Of a stretch of 64,000 nt of DNA, positions 51,657 through 59,787 are shown piece by piece. A model generated the notes under the pieces. It searched no databases. It worked only from the letters and a program-made list of their open reading frames with translations, and had not been told where the DNA came from. The first letter of the stretch is position 1. The number at the start of each line of letters is the position of its first letter. The position numbers were made by a program, and so were the translations under genes. Source of the DNA: Streptomyces luomodiensis (lineage in GTDB: Bacteria; Actinomycetota; Actinomycetes; Streptomycetales; Streptomycetaceae); assembly GCF_031679605.1 (NCBI RefSeq), contig NZ_CP117522.1:7688001-7752000 (forward strand), in the 5' to 3' direction.

Positions 51657-52733
51657 GTGAACATCCTGGTACTGCCCGGCGACGGCATCGGGCCCGAGAT
51701 CACCGCGGCCACCCTCGACGTGCTGAACGCCGTGGACAAGCGGCTCGGACTGGGGCTGACGTACGACACCCACGACATCGGCCTCGCCTCGCTGGCCGCC
51801 TCCGGCTCCACCCTGCCGGACGAGGTGCTGGACCGCGTCCCGCGCGCCGACGGTGTGCTGCTCGGCCCGGTCTCGCACTACGACTATCCGCCGCGCGCCG
51901 AGGGCGGCATCAACCCGTCCGCCGAACTGCGCACCCGCTTCCGGCTGTTCGCCAACGTCCGCCCCTGCGTCTCCCGCCCCGACCTGAGCGTTCTGCGCAC
52001 CCCGATGGACCTGGTCATCGTCCGCGAGAACACCGAGGGCTTCTACTCCGACCGCAACATGTACGCGGGCGCCGGTGAGTTCATGCCCGACGAGGACCAC
52101 GCCTTCTCCATCCGGAAGGTCACCGCCGAGGCCAGCCGGCGGGTGGCCCGCGCGGCCTTCGAACTGGCCCGGGGACGCCGTAAGAAGGTCACCGCCGTCC
52201 ACAAGGCCAATGTGGTCAAGCTGTCGGACGGACTGTTCCTGCGCGAGGTGCGCGAGGTGGCCGCCGAGTTCCCCGACGTGGAGCTGGAAGAGCTGATCGT
52301 GGACGCCACCGCGGCGCTGCTGATCCGCAGCCCGGAGCGGTTCGACGTGATCGTGACGACGAACATGTTCGGCGACATCCTCTCCGACGAGGCGTCCGAA
52401 CTCTCCGGCAGCCTCGGCCTCGGTGGCTCCATCAACGCGAGCGACACCCTGTGCGTGGCCCAGGCCCAGCACGGCTCGGCTCCCGACATCGCCGGTCAGG
52501 GCATCGCCAACCCCACGTCGCTGATCCTGTCCGCCGCGATGCTGCTGGACTGGCGCGGCCGGCGCGACGGCGACGACCGGCTCGTCCGCGCCGCCGCGGT
52601 GATCACCGCCGCGGTGGACACCACCCTCGACAACCCCGCCACCCGCACCCGCGACATCGGCGGCACCCTCGGTACCACCGACTTCGGCGCCGAGATCCGC
52701 CGTGTCATCGAGCGCACTGGAGAAACCGCCTGA
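51657..52733 (+). CDS. Isocitrate/isopropylmalate/tartrate dehydrogenase family
   Basis: A 358-aa beta-decarboxylating dehydrogenase from GTG 51657, behind GGAAAGG. It has VLPGDGIGPEITAATLDVL, the substrate loop NPSAELRTRFRLFANVRPC, IVRENTEGFYS, VHKANVVKLSDGLF (catalytic Lys) and NMFGDILSDEASELSGSLGL (Mg-binding Asp). It oxidises and usually decarboxylates a 2-hydroxyacid with NAD(P) and Mg2+/Mn2+. The substrate loop does not match the canonical LeuB or Icd pattern well, and the neighbours (2HCT transporter, aldehyde dehydrogenase) suggest a malate/tartrate-like acid. It overlaps the aldehyde dehydrogenase gene by one base (TGATG). Confidence 0.88.
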   Translation: MNILVLPGDGIGPEITAATLDVLNAVDKRLGLGLTYDTHDIGLASLAASGSTLPDEVLDRVPRADGVLLGPVSHYDYPPRAEGGINPSAELRTRFRLFANVRPCVSRPDLSVLRTPMDLVIVRENTEGFYSDRNMYAGAGEFMPDEDHAFSIRKVTAEASRRVARAAFELARGRRKKVTAVHKANVVKLSDGLFLREVREVAAEFPDVELEELIVDATAALLIRSPERFDVIVTTNMFGDILSDEASELSGSLGLGGSINASDTLCVAQAQHGSAPDIAGQGIANPTSLILSAAMLLDWRGRRDGDDRLVRAAAVITAAVDTTLDNPATRTRDIGGTLGTTDFGAEIRRVIERTGETA

Positions 52734-54112
52734 TGATCATTTCCAGCAACCCCGCCACCGGCGCCGAACTCGCCCGCTACCAGCCGCAGTCGGACCAGGA
52801 GGTGGACGCTGTCCTCGACGCGGCGGCCCACGCCCAGGCCGCGTGGCGCCGACGCGCCATCACCGACCGCACCCCCCTGCTGCGCGAGATGGCCCGTGTG
52901 CTGCGCGAGGGACGGGACGGCTACGCGGCGCTGATCACCGCCGAGATGGGCAAGCCGATCACCGAGGCCCGCGCGGAGATCGAGAAGTGCGCGGTGACCT
53001 GCGAGTACTACGCCGAGCACGCCCCGGCCCAGCTCGCGGACCGGCCGGTCGCCGCCGGCGCCACCGAGAGCGCCGTCGTCTACGACCCGCTGGGCGTCGT
53101 CCTCGCGGTGATGCCCTGGAACTACCCGTTCTGGCAGTTCTTCCGGTTCGCCGCCCCCGCGCTGGCGGCGGGCAACGGCGCCCTGCTCAAGCACGCGGGC
53201 AACGTGCCGCAGTGCGCGCTCGCCGTCGAGGAGGTCGTCCGCGAGGCCGGTGCCCCCGAGGGCCTGTGCCGGACCCTGCTGATCGAGGTCGACCAGGTGG
53301 CGGGTCTGATCGCCGATCCGCGCGTCGCCGCGGTCACCCTCACCGGCTCCACCGAGGTGGGCGCGATCGTCGCCGCCCAGGCCGCGGCCGTCCTGAAGAA
53401 GCAGGTGCTCGAACTCGGCGGCTCCGACCCGTTCGTCGTCCTGGCCGACGCCGATATCGCGCGGGCCGCCGCCACCGCCGTCGGGGCCCGGTACCTCAAC
53501 GCCGGTCAGTCCTGCGTCAACGCCAAGCGGTTCCTCGTCGAGGAGCGGGTGGCCGATGAGTTCGTGGCCGCGTTCACCGCCGCGGCGGCGGCCCTGAAGG
53601 TCGGCGACCCGGCCGACCCGGACACCGCGATCGGCCCCATGGCCCGTGCCAACCTCCGCGACACCCTGCACGACCAGGTCACCCGCACCCTCGCCGCGGG
53701 CGCCGTGCTCGCCCTCGGGGGCGAGATCCCCGACGGTCCGGGCTGCTACTACCCGCCCACCGTCCTGGACCACGTCCGGCCCGGCATGGCCGCCTTCGAC
53801 GAGGAGACCTTCGGCCCCGTCGCCGCCATCACCCGCGTCGCCGACGCCGACGAGGCGATCGCCCTGGCCAACCGGACCGAGTACGGCCTCGGCGCCGCCC
53901 TGTGGACGGGCGACCTCGACCGCGCCCGCCGGCTCGCCCGTGTCCTGGACGCCGGAGCGGTCTTCGTCAACGGCATGGTCGCCTCCGATCCGCGCCTGCC
54001 CTTCGGCGGCATCAAGAAGTCCGGCTACGGCCGTGAACTGGGCGCCGAGGGCATCCGCGAGTTCGTCAACACCAAGACCGTGTGCATCAACCACCCGGAC
54101 CCGGCCGCCTGA
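52733..54112 (+). CDS. NAD(P)-dependent aldehyde dehydrogenase, succinate-semialdehyde type
   Basis: A 459-aa class I aldehyde dehydrogenase starting at ATG 52733 within TGATG, with GGAG upstream. The cofactor region is VLAVMPWNYPFWQFFRFAAPALAAGN, followed by LTGSTEVGAIVAAQ. The catalytic Glu is in LELGGSDPFVV and the nucleophilic Cys in LNAGQSCVNAKRF. EETFGPVAAI and PFGGIKKSGYGRELG complete the family pattern. It is closest to the GabD/Sad-like short subgroup. It probably oxidises a semialdehyde made from the acid carried by the transporter. Confidence 0.92.
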   Translation: MIISSNPATGAELARYQPQSDQEVDAVLDAAAHAQAAWRRRAITDRTPLLREMARVLREGRDGYAALITAEMGKPITEARAEIEKCAVTCEYYAEHAPAQLADRPVAAGATESAVVYDPLGVVLAVMPWNYPFWQFFRFAAPALAAGNGALLKHAGNVPQCALAVEEVVREAGAPEGLCRTLLIEVDQVAGLIADPRVAAVTLTGSTEVGAIVAAQAAAVLKKQVLELGGSDPFVVLADADIARAAATAVGARYLNAGQSCVNAKRFLVEERVADEFVAAFTAAAAALKVGDPADPDTAIGPMARANLRDTLHDQVTRTLAAGAVLALGGEIPDGPGCYYPPTVLDHVRPGMAAFDEETFGPVAAITRVADADEAIALANRTEYGLGAALWTGDLDRARRLARVLDAGAVFVNGMVASDPRLPFGGIKKSGYGRELGAEGIREFVNTKTVCINHPDPAA

Positions 54113-54183
54113 CCGCGTCGCACATGAACAACCACACGTACCGAAGCACCACCCCCACCCGACCAGAGAGGGAGACACCGCGC

Positions 54184-54642
54184 ATGAGCTCCACCCCCGT
54201 CCCCGACCGGCCCTGCTGCGGCGGCTTCGCCCCCGCCGTGCTGCGCCCCGCGGAGCTGACCGCCTTCAGCCGCGGTGGCGGCGCCCGTACCATTCCGCTG
54301 GTCACCCGGGCGGTCGGCGCCGAGGTCTTTCTGACCGGCCAGACCCTCTTCGAGGGCGGCGCGGGCATTCCCCTGCACACCCACAACTGCCCCGAGAGCG
54401 TCACCATCCTCGAAGGCGACGCCATCGTGGAGATCGACGGCACCGAGCACCACGTGACCCGCTTCGACACCACCTACGTGGCCGCCGGCACCCCGCACCG
54501 CTTCCGCAACGCCTCGGACACCGCGCCGATGCGGATCCTGTGGATCTACGCCTCGGTGGACGCCACCCGCACCCTCGTGGAGACCGGCGTCACCGCCCGG
54601 GTCGACGCCGAGCACACCAAGCCCACCGGCACGACGAGCTGA
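54184..54642 (+). CDS. Cupin-domain protein
   Basis: A 152-aa single-domain cupin; ATG 54184 follows GAGAGGGAG. Cupin motif 1 is GIPLHTHNCPESVTILEGDAIVEIDG, with His-x-His and Glu ligands, and motif 2 is VAAGTPHRFRNAS, with the fourth His, so a metal site is complete. An N-terminal CCGG pair may bind metal or be redox active. Role unknown: an isomerase, decarboxylase or small dioxygenase step for the cluster substrate is plausible. Confidence 0.88.
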   Translation: MSSTPVPDRPCCGGFAPAVLRPAELTAFSRGGGARTIPLVTRAVGAEVFLTGQTLFEGGAGIPLHTHNCPESVTILEGDAIVEIDGTEHHVTRFDTTYVAAGTPHRFRNASDTAPMRILWIYASVDATRTLVETGVTARVDAEHTKPTGTTS

Positions 54643-54656
54643 GGACGGACCAGAAC

Positions 54657-54953
54657 ATGATCACGGAGATCGCCCAGATCGAGGTCCGGCCCGGGAGCGA
54701 GGAGGAGTTCGAGAAGGCCGTGACGGAGGCCCTCCCACTCTTCCTCGCGGCGGACGGCTGCGACGGAGTCGATCTGCACCGCGGCGTCGAGCAGCCGTCC
54801 CGCTACCGGCTCATGGTGCGGTGGGAGACCGTCGAACACCACACCGTGACCTTCCGCGAGTCCGAGGGCTTCGCCCGGTGGCGGGCCCTCGCCGGCCCGT
54901 ACTTCGCCGCTCCGCCGCAGGTCGAACACGTATACTCCGTCCTTGCCCCATGA
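54657..54953 (+). CDS. Antibiotic biosynthesis monooxygenase (ABM) domain protein
   Basis: A 98-aa ABM/dimeric alpha-beta-barrel protein from ATG 54657, 14 bp after the cupin gene. Typical features are ITEIAQIEVRPGSEEEFEKAV, GVDLHRGVEQPSRYRLMVRWE, and a C-terminal FRESEGFARWRALAGPYF. Such proteins act as small cofactor-free quinol oxygenases or as binding partners. It is co-oriented with the rest of the operon and followed by the GntR gene. Confidence 0.88.
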   Translation: MITEIAQIEVRPGSEEEFEKAVTEALPLFLAADGCDGVDLHRGVEQPSRYRLMVRWETVEHHTVTFRESEGFARWRALAGPYFAAPPQVEHVYSVLAP

Positions 54954-55014
54954 CCGGCGGCCGGGATCGCACCGGTCCCGGCCAGCCCCGGCCACCCCTG
55001 CGGAGGCGCCAGCG

Positions 55015-56004
55015 ATGAACCCGCCACCAGCGCGGAAGCGGACACCCGGCGCGGACGGCGCGGACGGTGCGGACGGCGTGCACGGTGCGGGCGGCGGCGC
55101 GGGCCAGGGGGCGACACCGCTGACCCGGCAGACGGCCGCCCGCATCGTGGAACACATCGCCACCGGCGGTCTGCCGGAGGGCACCCGGCTGGTCGAGCGC
55201 AACCTCGCCGACCTGCTGAAGGTCTCCCGCTCGCCCGTCCGCCAGGCCCTGCGGCTGCTGGCGGACGAGGGCGTGGTCGCGCCGGCCGCGCGCGGCGGCT
55301 TCACCGTGGCACTGACCGGCGAGGCCCTGACCCGGACGGCCACGGTCCCGCCCGCCGAGGACGACATCGAGGCGAGCTATCTGCGCATCGCCGCGGACCG
55401 CCTCGACGGCCGGCTGCCCGACCGCGTCACCGAGAACGCCCTCGCCCGCCGCTACGACCTCCCGCCGGGCCAACTCGCCCACATCCTGCGCCGCATCGCC
55501 GTCGAGGGCTGGATCGACCGGCTGCCCGGCTACGGCTGGGAGTTCCAGCCCATGCTCACCTCGATGGACGCCTACCAGGACAGCTACCGCTTCCGCCTGA
55601 CCATCGAACCCGCCGCCGTCCTCGAACCCGGCTTCGTCCTCGACCGCGACGCGCTGGAAACCGTCCGCGCCCAGCAGCAACGCCTCGTCGACGGCGACAT
55701 CTGGACCATCGGCAACGCGCAGCTGTACGACCTCAACAGCCGCTTCCACGAGGTCGTCATGGGCTGCAGCCACAACTCCTTCTTCATCGACGGCCTCCGC
55801 CGCGTCGACCGCCTGCGCCGGCTGATCGAATACCGCCGCTCCCTCAAACGTGACCGCGCCGTCGTCCGCTGCGCCGAGCATGTGCGGATCGCCGACCTCC
55901 TGCTGGTGGAACAGCGCGCCGAGGCGTCGGAGGCGCTCAGGGAGCACCTGACCACCGTCAGCAAGGAGAAGACGGACACGGACGCGCCAGGGGACATCGC
56001 CTGA
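55015..56004 (+). CDS. GntR/FCD regulator with two winged-helix domains
   Basis: A 329-aa regulator, ~90 aa longer than ordinary FCD regulators. ATG 55015 follows GGAGG. After a Gly/Ala/Asp-rich head with GAD repeats, a GntR winged helix is at ~residues 38-100 (GTRLVERNLADLLKVSRSPV, LLADEGVVAPAARGGFTV). A second winged-helix-like unit is at ~120-185 (RLPDRVTENALARRYDLPPG, ILRRIAVEGWIDRLPGYGWEF). The FCD domain follows (SRFHEVVMGCSHNSFFIDGL; ~240). Probably controls the operon in response to its carboxylic acid. Tandem DNA-binding heads would let one dimer contact a longer operator. Confidence 0.9.
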   Translation: MNPPPARKRTPGADGADGADGVHGAGGGAGQGATPLTRQTAARIVEHIATGGLPEGTRLVERNLADLLKVSRSPVRQALRLLADEGVVAPAARGGFTVALTGEALTRTATVPPAEDDIEASYLRIAADRLDGRLPDRVTENALARRYDLPPGQLAHILRRIAVEGWIDRLPGYGWEFQPMLTSMDAYQDSYRFRLTIEPAAVLEPGFVLDRDALETVRAQQQRLVDGDIWTIGNAQLYDLNSRFHEVVMGCSHNSFFIDGLRRVDRLRRLIEYRRSLKRDRAVVRCAEHVRIADLLLVEQRAEASEALREHLTTVSKEKTDTDAPGDIA

Positions 56005-56047
56005 CGGCCGCCCACCCTTCCGGCCCCGCCGCCGCGCACTGCGCCTC

Positions 56048-56076
56048 GCGCGCCCGCGGAAGCACCGCGGGCGCGC
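56048..56076. terminator. Perfect 12-bp hairpin between convergent operons
   Basis: GCGCGCCCGCGG (56048-56059) and CCGCGGGCGCGC (56065-56076) pair without mismatch around the 5-base loop AAGCA. The hairpin lies between the GntR stop (56004) and the ssuD stop (56083), so it can end transcription from both sides. There is no U-tract. Confidence 0.85.
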
Positions 56077-56082
56077 CACCGT

Positions 56083-57243
56083 TCAGGAGCTGCCCGCCCC
56101 CGCGAACGGCACCTGCGCGGTGGGCTGTCGGGCCGGGGCGGGGTGGAAGGGGTGGGACCACAGGCCCTGGCGGCGCAGCAGGGGCAGGACGCCTTCGCCG
56201 AACCAGTACGCCTCCTCCAGGTGCGGATAGCCGGAGAGGATGAATTCGTCGATGCCGATGCCGTGGTATTCGGCGATCCGCTCGGCGACCTCGGCGTGGC
56301 TGCCCACCAGCGCCGTGCCCGCGCCGCCGCGGACCAGGCCGATACCGGCCCAGAGGTTGGGGTGGATCTCGAGGTTGTCCAGGCTGCCGCCGTGCAGGGC
56401 GAGCATGCGCCGCTGGCCCTCGGACTCGCTGCGGCCGAGGCCGGTCTGGATGGAGCGGACGGTCTCCGGGCCGAAGCCGTCCAGCAGCCGCCGTGCCTCC
56501 GCCCACGCCTGCTCGGCGGTGTCGCGGGTGATGACGTGCAGCCGGATGCCGAAGCGGACCGTGCGGCCCTGCTCGGCGGCGAGCGAGCGGATCCAGGCGA
56601 TCTTCTGCGCGACCTGGGCGGGGGGTTCGCCCCAGGTGAGGTAGACGTCGGCGTGGCGGGCGGCGACCTGGCCGGCGGCGGAGGAGGAGCCGCCGAAGTA
56701 GATCTCCGGGACCGGGTCGGGGAGCCGGTTCAGCTTGGCGCCCTCGACGTGGAGGTGTTCACCGGCGAGGTCGACGGTCTTGCCGTCCCACAGGTCGCGG
56801 ACGATGCTCAGGAACTCGCCGGTGCGGGCGTAGCGGGCGTCCTTGTCGAGGAAGTCGCCGTAGGCGCGCTGCTCCTGGCTCTCCCCGCCGGTGACCACGT
56901 TGAGCAGCAGCCGCCCGCCGGACTGCCGCTGGTAGGTGGAGGCCATCTGGGCGGCGAAGGTGGGCGAGAGGAAGCCGGGGCGGAAGGCGACCAGGAACTT
57001 CAGCCGCTCGGTGTGCTGACTGACCATCGCGGTGGTCAGCCAGGCGTCCTCGCACCAGGCGCCGGTCGGGGTGAGCGCGCCCACGAAGCCGAGGTGCTCG
57101 GCGGCGCGGGCGATCTGGGCGAGATAGCCGACGGACGGCGGGCGGTCCCCGCCGGCCGATGTGACGGGCGTGCCGTGGCCGCCGCCGACGACGTGGCGGC
57201 TGTCACCGTTGGTGGGCAGGAACCAGTGGAAGGTGAGGGACAT
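56083..57243 (-). CDS. ssuD: FMNH2-dependent alkanesulfonate monooxygenase
   Basis: A 386-aa luciferase-like flavin monooxygenase of SsuD length. It has FHWFLPTNGDSRHVVGGGHG, GALTPTGAWCEDAWL (the conserved Cys region), FLVAFRPGFLSPTFAAQMASTYQRQSG split across the FMN pocket, LLNVVTGGE, EIYFGGSSSAA and YLTWGEPP. It releases sulfite from alkanesulfonates using O2 and FMNH2 supplied by SsuE. Last gene of the sulfur-scavenging operon. Confidence 0.92.
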   Translation of the reverse strand: MSLTFHWFLPTNGDSRHVVGGGHGTPVTSAGGDRPPSVGYLAQIARAAEHLGFVGALTPTGAWCEDAWLTTAMVSQHTERLKFLVAFRPGFLSPTFAAQMASTYQRQSGGRLLLNVVTGGESQEQRAYGDFLDKDARYARTGEFLSIVRDLWDGKTVDLAGEHLHVEGAKLNRLPDPVPEIYFGGSSSAAGQVAARHADVYLTWGEPPAQVAQKIAWIRSLAAEQGRTVRFGIRLHVITRDTAEQAWAEARRLLDGFGPETVRSIQTGLGRSESEGQRRMLALHGGSLDNLEIHPNLWAGIGLVRGGAGTALVGSHAEVAERIAEYHGIGIDEFILSGYPHLEEAYWFGEGVLPLLRRQGLWSHPFHPAPARQPTAQVPFAGAGSS

Positions 57244-57264
57244 GGTGCGACTCCGTTCAGAGGG

Positions 57265-58464
57265 CTACAGCAGCCCGTGCCGGGGTGGTTTCGTTCCGCT
57301 CAGCACATAGCGGCCGATGTGCTGGATCTTCCAGCGGGCCGGGTCGTGCAGGGTGTGGGTACGGGCGTCCCGCCAGTGGCGGTGCAGGCCCAGGGTGTCC
57401 AGGGCCGAGCGGGTGCCGGCGACCTCGAACAGCGAACTGCCCGTCTCCACGGCCGCGTTCGCCGCCGCCACCTTCGCCGCGGCCACCGCGATCGACGCCT
57501 CGGCGGCGGTGTCGTCGTCGAGGCGGGCCCGTGCGGCGTCCACCGCTCGGGCGGCGGCCGCCAGCAGGGCCTCGGCGCCACGGATCTGGAGGGCCAGTTC
57601 GCCGAAGCGCTGGATGAGCAGCGGATCCTCGGCGGCGGTGTCCACACCGCTCTCGAACCAGGGGCGGCTCTTGGTGCGGACGAAGGTGACCGCCTCCGCC
57701 AGCGCCCCCGAGGCGATCCCCGCGTCGATCGCCGCGTGCAGCAACTGCGCGACCGCGCCGTGCAGTTGGGGCCCGCGGAAGGTGAGGTGGTGCGGTACGA
57801 CCCGGTCGGCCGGCACCGGCACGGCCGCCAGCCGGACGGTGCCGCTCGCGGTCGTCCGCTGGCCCATGCCATCCCAGTCGTCCACGACGGTCAGACCGGG
57901 CGCGTCCCTGGGCACATAGGCCACCTGGAGGTCGTCGTTCTCGCCCCGGGCCAGCACCGGGATCCAGTCGGCGAACAGCGCGCCGGTGGAGTAGTGCTTG
58001 ACACCGGTCAGGGTGTACGAGCCGGCGGCGCCGGGGTCCAGCCGGGTGCGGATGTCCTGGACGTGCCGGGTGCCCGCCTCCGACTGGGCGTTGCCGAACC
58101 GCTTGCCCGCCAGCACCTCGCCGAAGAAGAACTCCCGCTGCGCCCGCGTGCCCTGTCGGCGCAGCACGTTGATGTACACGAAGTGGCTCTGCGGGATCTG
58201 GGCGAGGCTGGCGTCGGCGGCGGCGAGCAGCCGGAACACCTCGGCGAGGGTCACCGCGGCGACGTCCGCGCCGCCGTGCCCGGCCGGGACGGTGATCCCC
58301 AGCAGTCCGGACGCGGACAGCCGGTCCAGTTCGGCACGCGGCAGCCGGCGCCGCGCGTCGCGCTCGGCGGCGCCCGTACGGAACTCCTCGGCCAGCGCCG
58401 CGGCCACCTTCAGCGCCTCGGTGTCATCGGCGATGACATGGGCGGGCTCGGGCAGGGGCGACAT
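57265..58464 (-). CDS. sfnB: SfnB-family sulfur acquisition oxidoreductase
   Basis: A 399-aa acyl-CoA-dehydrogenase-fold flavoprotein of the SfnB/DszC type. It has LLGITVPAGHGGADVAAVTL, LAQIPQSHFVYINVLRRQGT, NAQSEAGTRHVQDI, TGVKHYSTGALFADWI and GMGQRTTASGTVRL, without an obvious acyl-CoA catalytic Glu context. Such enzymes monooxygenate small organosulfur compounds or help scavenge sulfur under sulfate limitation. It starts 2 bp after the ssuE stop and is followed by ssuD. Confidence 0.87.
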   Translation of the reverse strand: MSPLPEPAHVIADDTEALKVAAALAEEFRTGAAERDARRRLPRAELDRLSASGLLGITVPAGHGGADVAAVTLAEVFRLLAAADASLAQIPQSHFVYINVLRRQGTRAQREFFFGEVLAGKRFGNAQSEAGTRHVQDIRTRLDPGAAGSYTLTGVKHYSTGALFADWIPVLARGENDDLQVAYVPRDAPGLTVVDDWDGMGQRTTASGTVRLAAVPVPADRVVPHHLTFRGPQLHGAVAQLLHAAIDAGIASGALAEAVTFVRTKSRPWFESGVDTAAEDPLLIQRFGELALQIRGAEALLAAAARAVDAARARLDDDTAAEASIAVAAAKVAAANAAVETGSSLFEVAGTRSALDTLGLHRHWRDARTHTLHDPARWKIQHIGRYVLSGTKPPRHGLL

Positions 58465-58466
58465 GG

Positions 58467-59024
58467 TCAGCTCGCCGCCGCCAGCACGGTCGGGTGCGGG
58501 CCGAGCGCCGCCGAGAACTGGTCGACCACCTGCTCCAGCGCCTCGGCGGCCCCGGCCGCCACACGCACCCCGCCGTCCGGCTCGACCGTGATGTCCTTGT
58601 CGAGGGTGAACCAGCCCTGGACGATATGGGACGCGCCCATGGAGGACAGCACCGGCCGCAGCGCGTAGTCGATGGCCAGCACATGGGCCACGCTGCCGCC
58701 GGTGGCCAGCGGCAGCACGGTCTTGCCGGTGAGCGCGTACTGCGGCAGCAGATCCAGCAGGGACTTCAGCAGCCCGGAGTAGGCCGCCTTGTAGACCGGC
58801 GTCCCCACCACGACCCCGTCCGCCTGCTCCACCAGCGCCTTGGCCCGCACGATGGCCGGGTGCGAGAAGTCCGCGCCGAGCAGCGCGGTGGCGGGGAGGG
58901 TGCGTACGTCGAGCGGGATCACCTCATGGCCCTGGGCGGTCAGCCGGGCGTCCAGGTGGCGCAGCAGCCGGGCGGTGCGGGAGGTGGCGGAGGGGGAGCC
59001 GGAGAGGGACAGGACGGTGGCCAT
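58467..59024 (-). CDS. ssuE: NAD(P)H-dependent FMN reductase
   Basis: A 185-aa flavodoxin-like reductase. ATG 59024 is preferred over 59030 because GAAGGG lies ~9 bases upstream. The FMN loop is LSLSGSPSATSRTARLL (residues 4-20), then GVVVGTPVYKAAYSGLLKSLLDLLP and LPLATGGSVAHVLAIDYALRPVL, which are typical SsuE features. It reduces FMN for SsuD and the SfnB-type enzyme. It is 57 bp downstream of the remnant gene and is now effectively the first intact gene of the operon. Confidence 0.93.
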   Translation of the reverse strand: MATVLSLSGSPSATSRTARLLRHLDARLTAQGHEVIPLDVRTLPATALLGADFSHPAIVRAKALVEQADGVVVGTPVYKAAYSGLLKSLLDLLPQYALTGKTVLPLATGGSVAHVLAIDYALRPVLSSMGASHIVQGWFTLDKDITVEPDGGVRVAAGAAEALEQVVDQFSAALGPHPTVLAAAS

Positions 59025-59081
59025 GAGCAACCCTTCGTGGTGCGGTCGGGGCAGGGGGACGGGAGGGGACCGCGGCGGCGG

Positions 59082-59210
59082 TCAGGACAGTGCGGGCTCG
59101 GGCTCCGGCAGCCGCGCCTCCAGCTCGCGGACCAGGGGCAGCACCCGCTTGCCGAAGTACTCCACCTCCTTGGGCACCCAATAGGCGAAACGCAGGGGTG
59201 CTGCGGGCAT
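59082..59210 (-). pseudogene. Internally deleted SfnG-like monooxygenase remnant
   Basis: A 42-aa frame with ATG 59210 behind GGGAG. Its first residues, PLRFAYWVP, are the N-terminus of a SfnG-type luciferase-like monooxygenase. The rest, EVEYFGKRVLPLVRELEARL, is a luciferase-like C-terminal end. About 310-330 internal residues are missing, and the frame is kept across the joint. SfnG genes normally sit beside sfnB, as here. The ribosome site and stop survive, so a mini-peptide may still be made. The junction lies after the VP near 59170. Confidence 0.7.
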
Positions 59211-59359
59211 GCGGAACTCCCGGTGGAACGAATACGGGCATGGGGAATCGGCGCCACGGCGTCGAGCGGAATTCATCGCGGACGGGGCGGGGAAAGATCG
59301 GGCGGCGCGAAGGGGACGAGCGCCGGGGCGGGGCGGCCGCATTTCCTCGAGCGGCGGCC

Positions 59360-59416
59360 GGGACCCTTCCCGCGGGGCTTTGCGGGGCTCTGCGGGACTT
59401 TGCGGAAGAAGGGCCC
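59360..59416 (-). promoter_or_regulatory. Hairpin between leader peptide and ssu/sfn operon
   Basis: On the minus-strand transcript, GGGCCCTTC (59416-59408) can pair with GAAGGGTCCC (59369-59360) with one bulged/mismatched base. It lies ~80 bases after the Cys leader stop codon and ~150 bases before the first downstream start. The interval is filled with repeated GCGGGG/GCGGGA units that could form alternative pairings. This fits an attenuator; the mechanism is inferred. Confidence 0.5.
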
Positions 59417-59498
59417 TAGAAGCCTTTCCCGATCATGGGAGGCGAGGGGCAGTGAAGCGGAGGCGGACCCTCAGCGCTCGCTCGGACCCGATGGCAGG

Positions 59499-59579
59499 TC
59501 AGCCCGGACAGCAACAGAACGCGCTGGAGACACGCGCGAGGTCGACGTGGCGTCGCCGCGTGAGGTCCTGTCGCTTCAT
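59499..59579 (-). CDS. Cysteine-responsive leader peptide
   Basis: A 26-aa frame from ATG 59579 to TGA 59499-59501. It contains RRRHVDLARVSSAFCCCPG, which matches the actinobacterial leader peptides (basic start, HVDLxRV core, terminal Cys run) found before cysteine and sulfur-acquisition genes. Three consecutive Cys codons (TGT TGC TGT) near the end make ribosome progress depend on Cys-tRNA. Stalling when cysteine is short would change RNA folding downstream and switch on ssuE-sfnB-ssuD. It also gives the operon's transcription start upstream of 59579. Confidence 0.87.
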   Translation of the reverse strand: MKRQDLTRRRHVDLARVSSAFCCCPG

Positions 59580-59787
59580 GTCACCGATCCAACCAGGGGG
59601 AAGTCCTGCCGGTCAAGAACGCCCGGGGCGTATTCCATATCGCGGACGCATGGACTGGGCTGCGGAAATTCCGCGGTGCCTGCTTCGAGATTACCCGGGA
59701 GGCGGGCCGGGGAGTGAGTCGGTATTCATGAGACCGTGATAGGGATCCCCTTGAACGGCGCGGACCGGGACGGGCATTCTGCGGCGT

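Noticed and set aside
56143..58668. An 841-aa plus-strand open frame opposite ssuD and sfnB
   Set aside because: Its residues are the antisense image of two well-supported enzymes.
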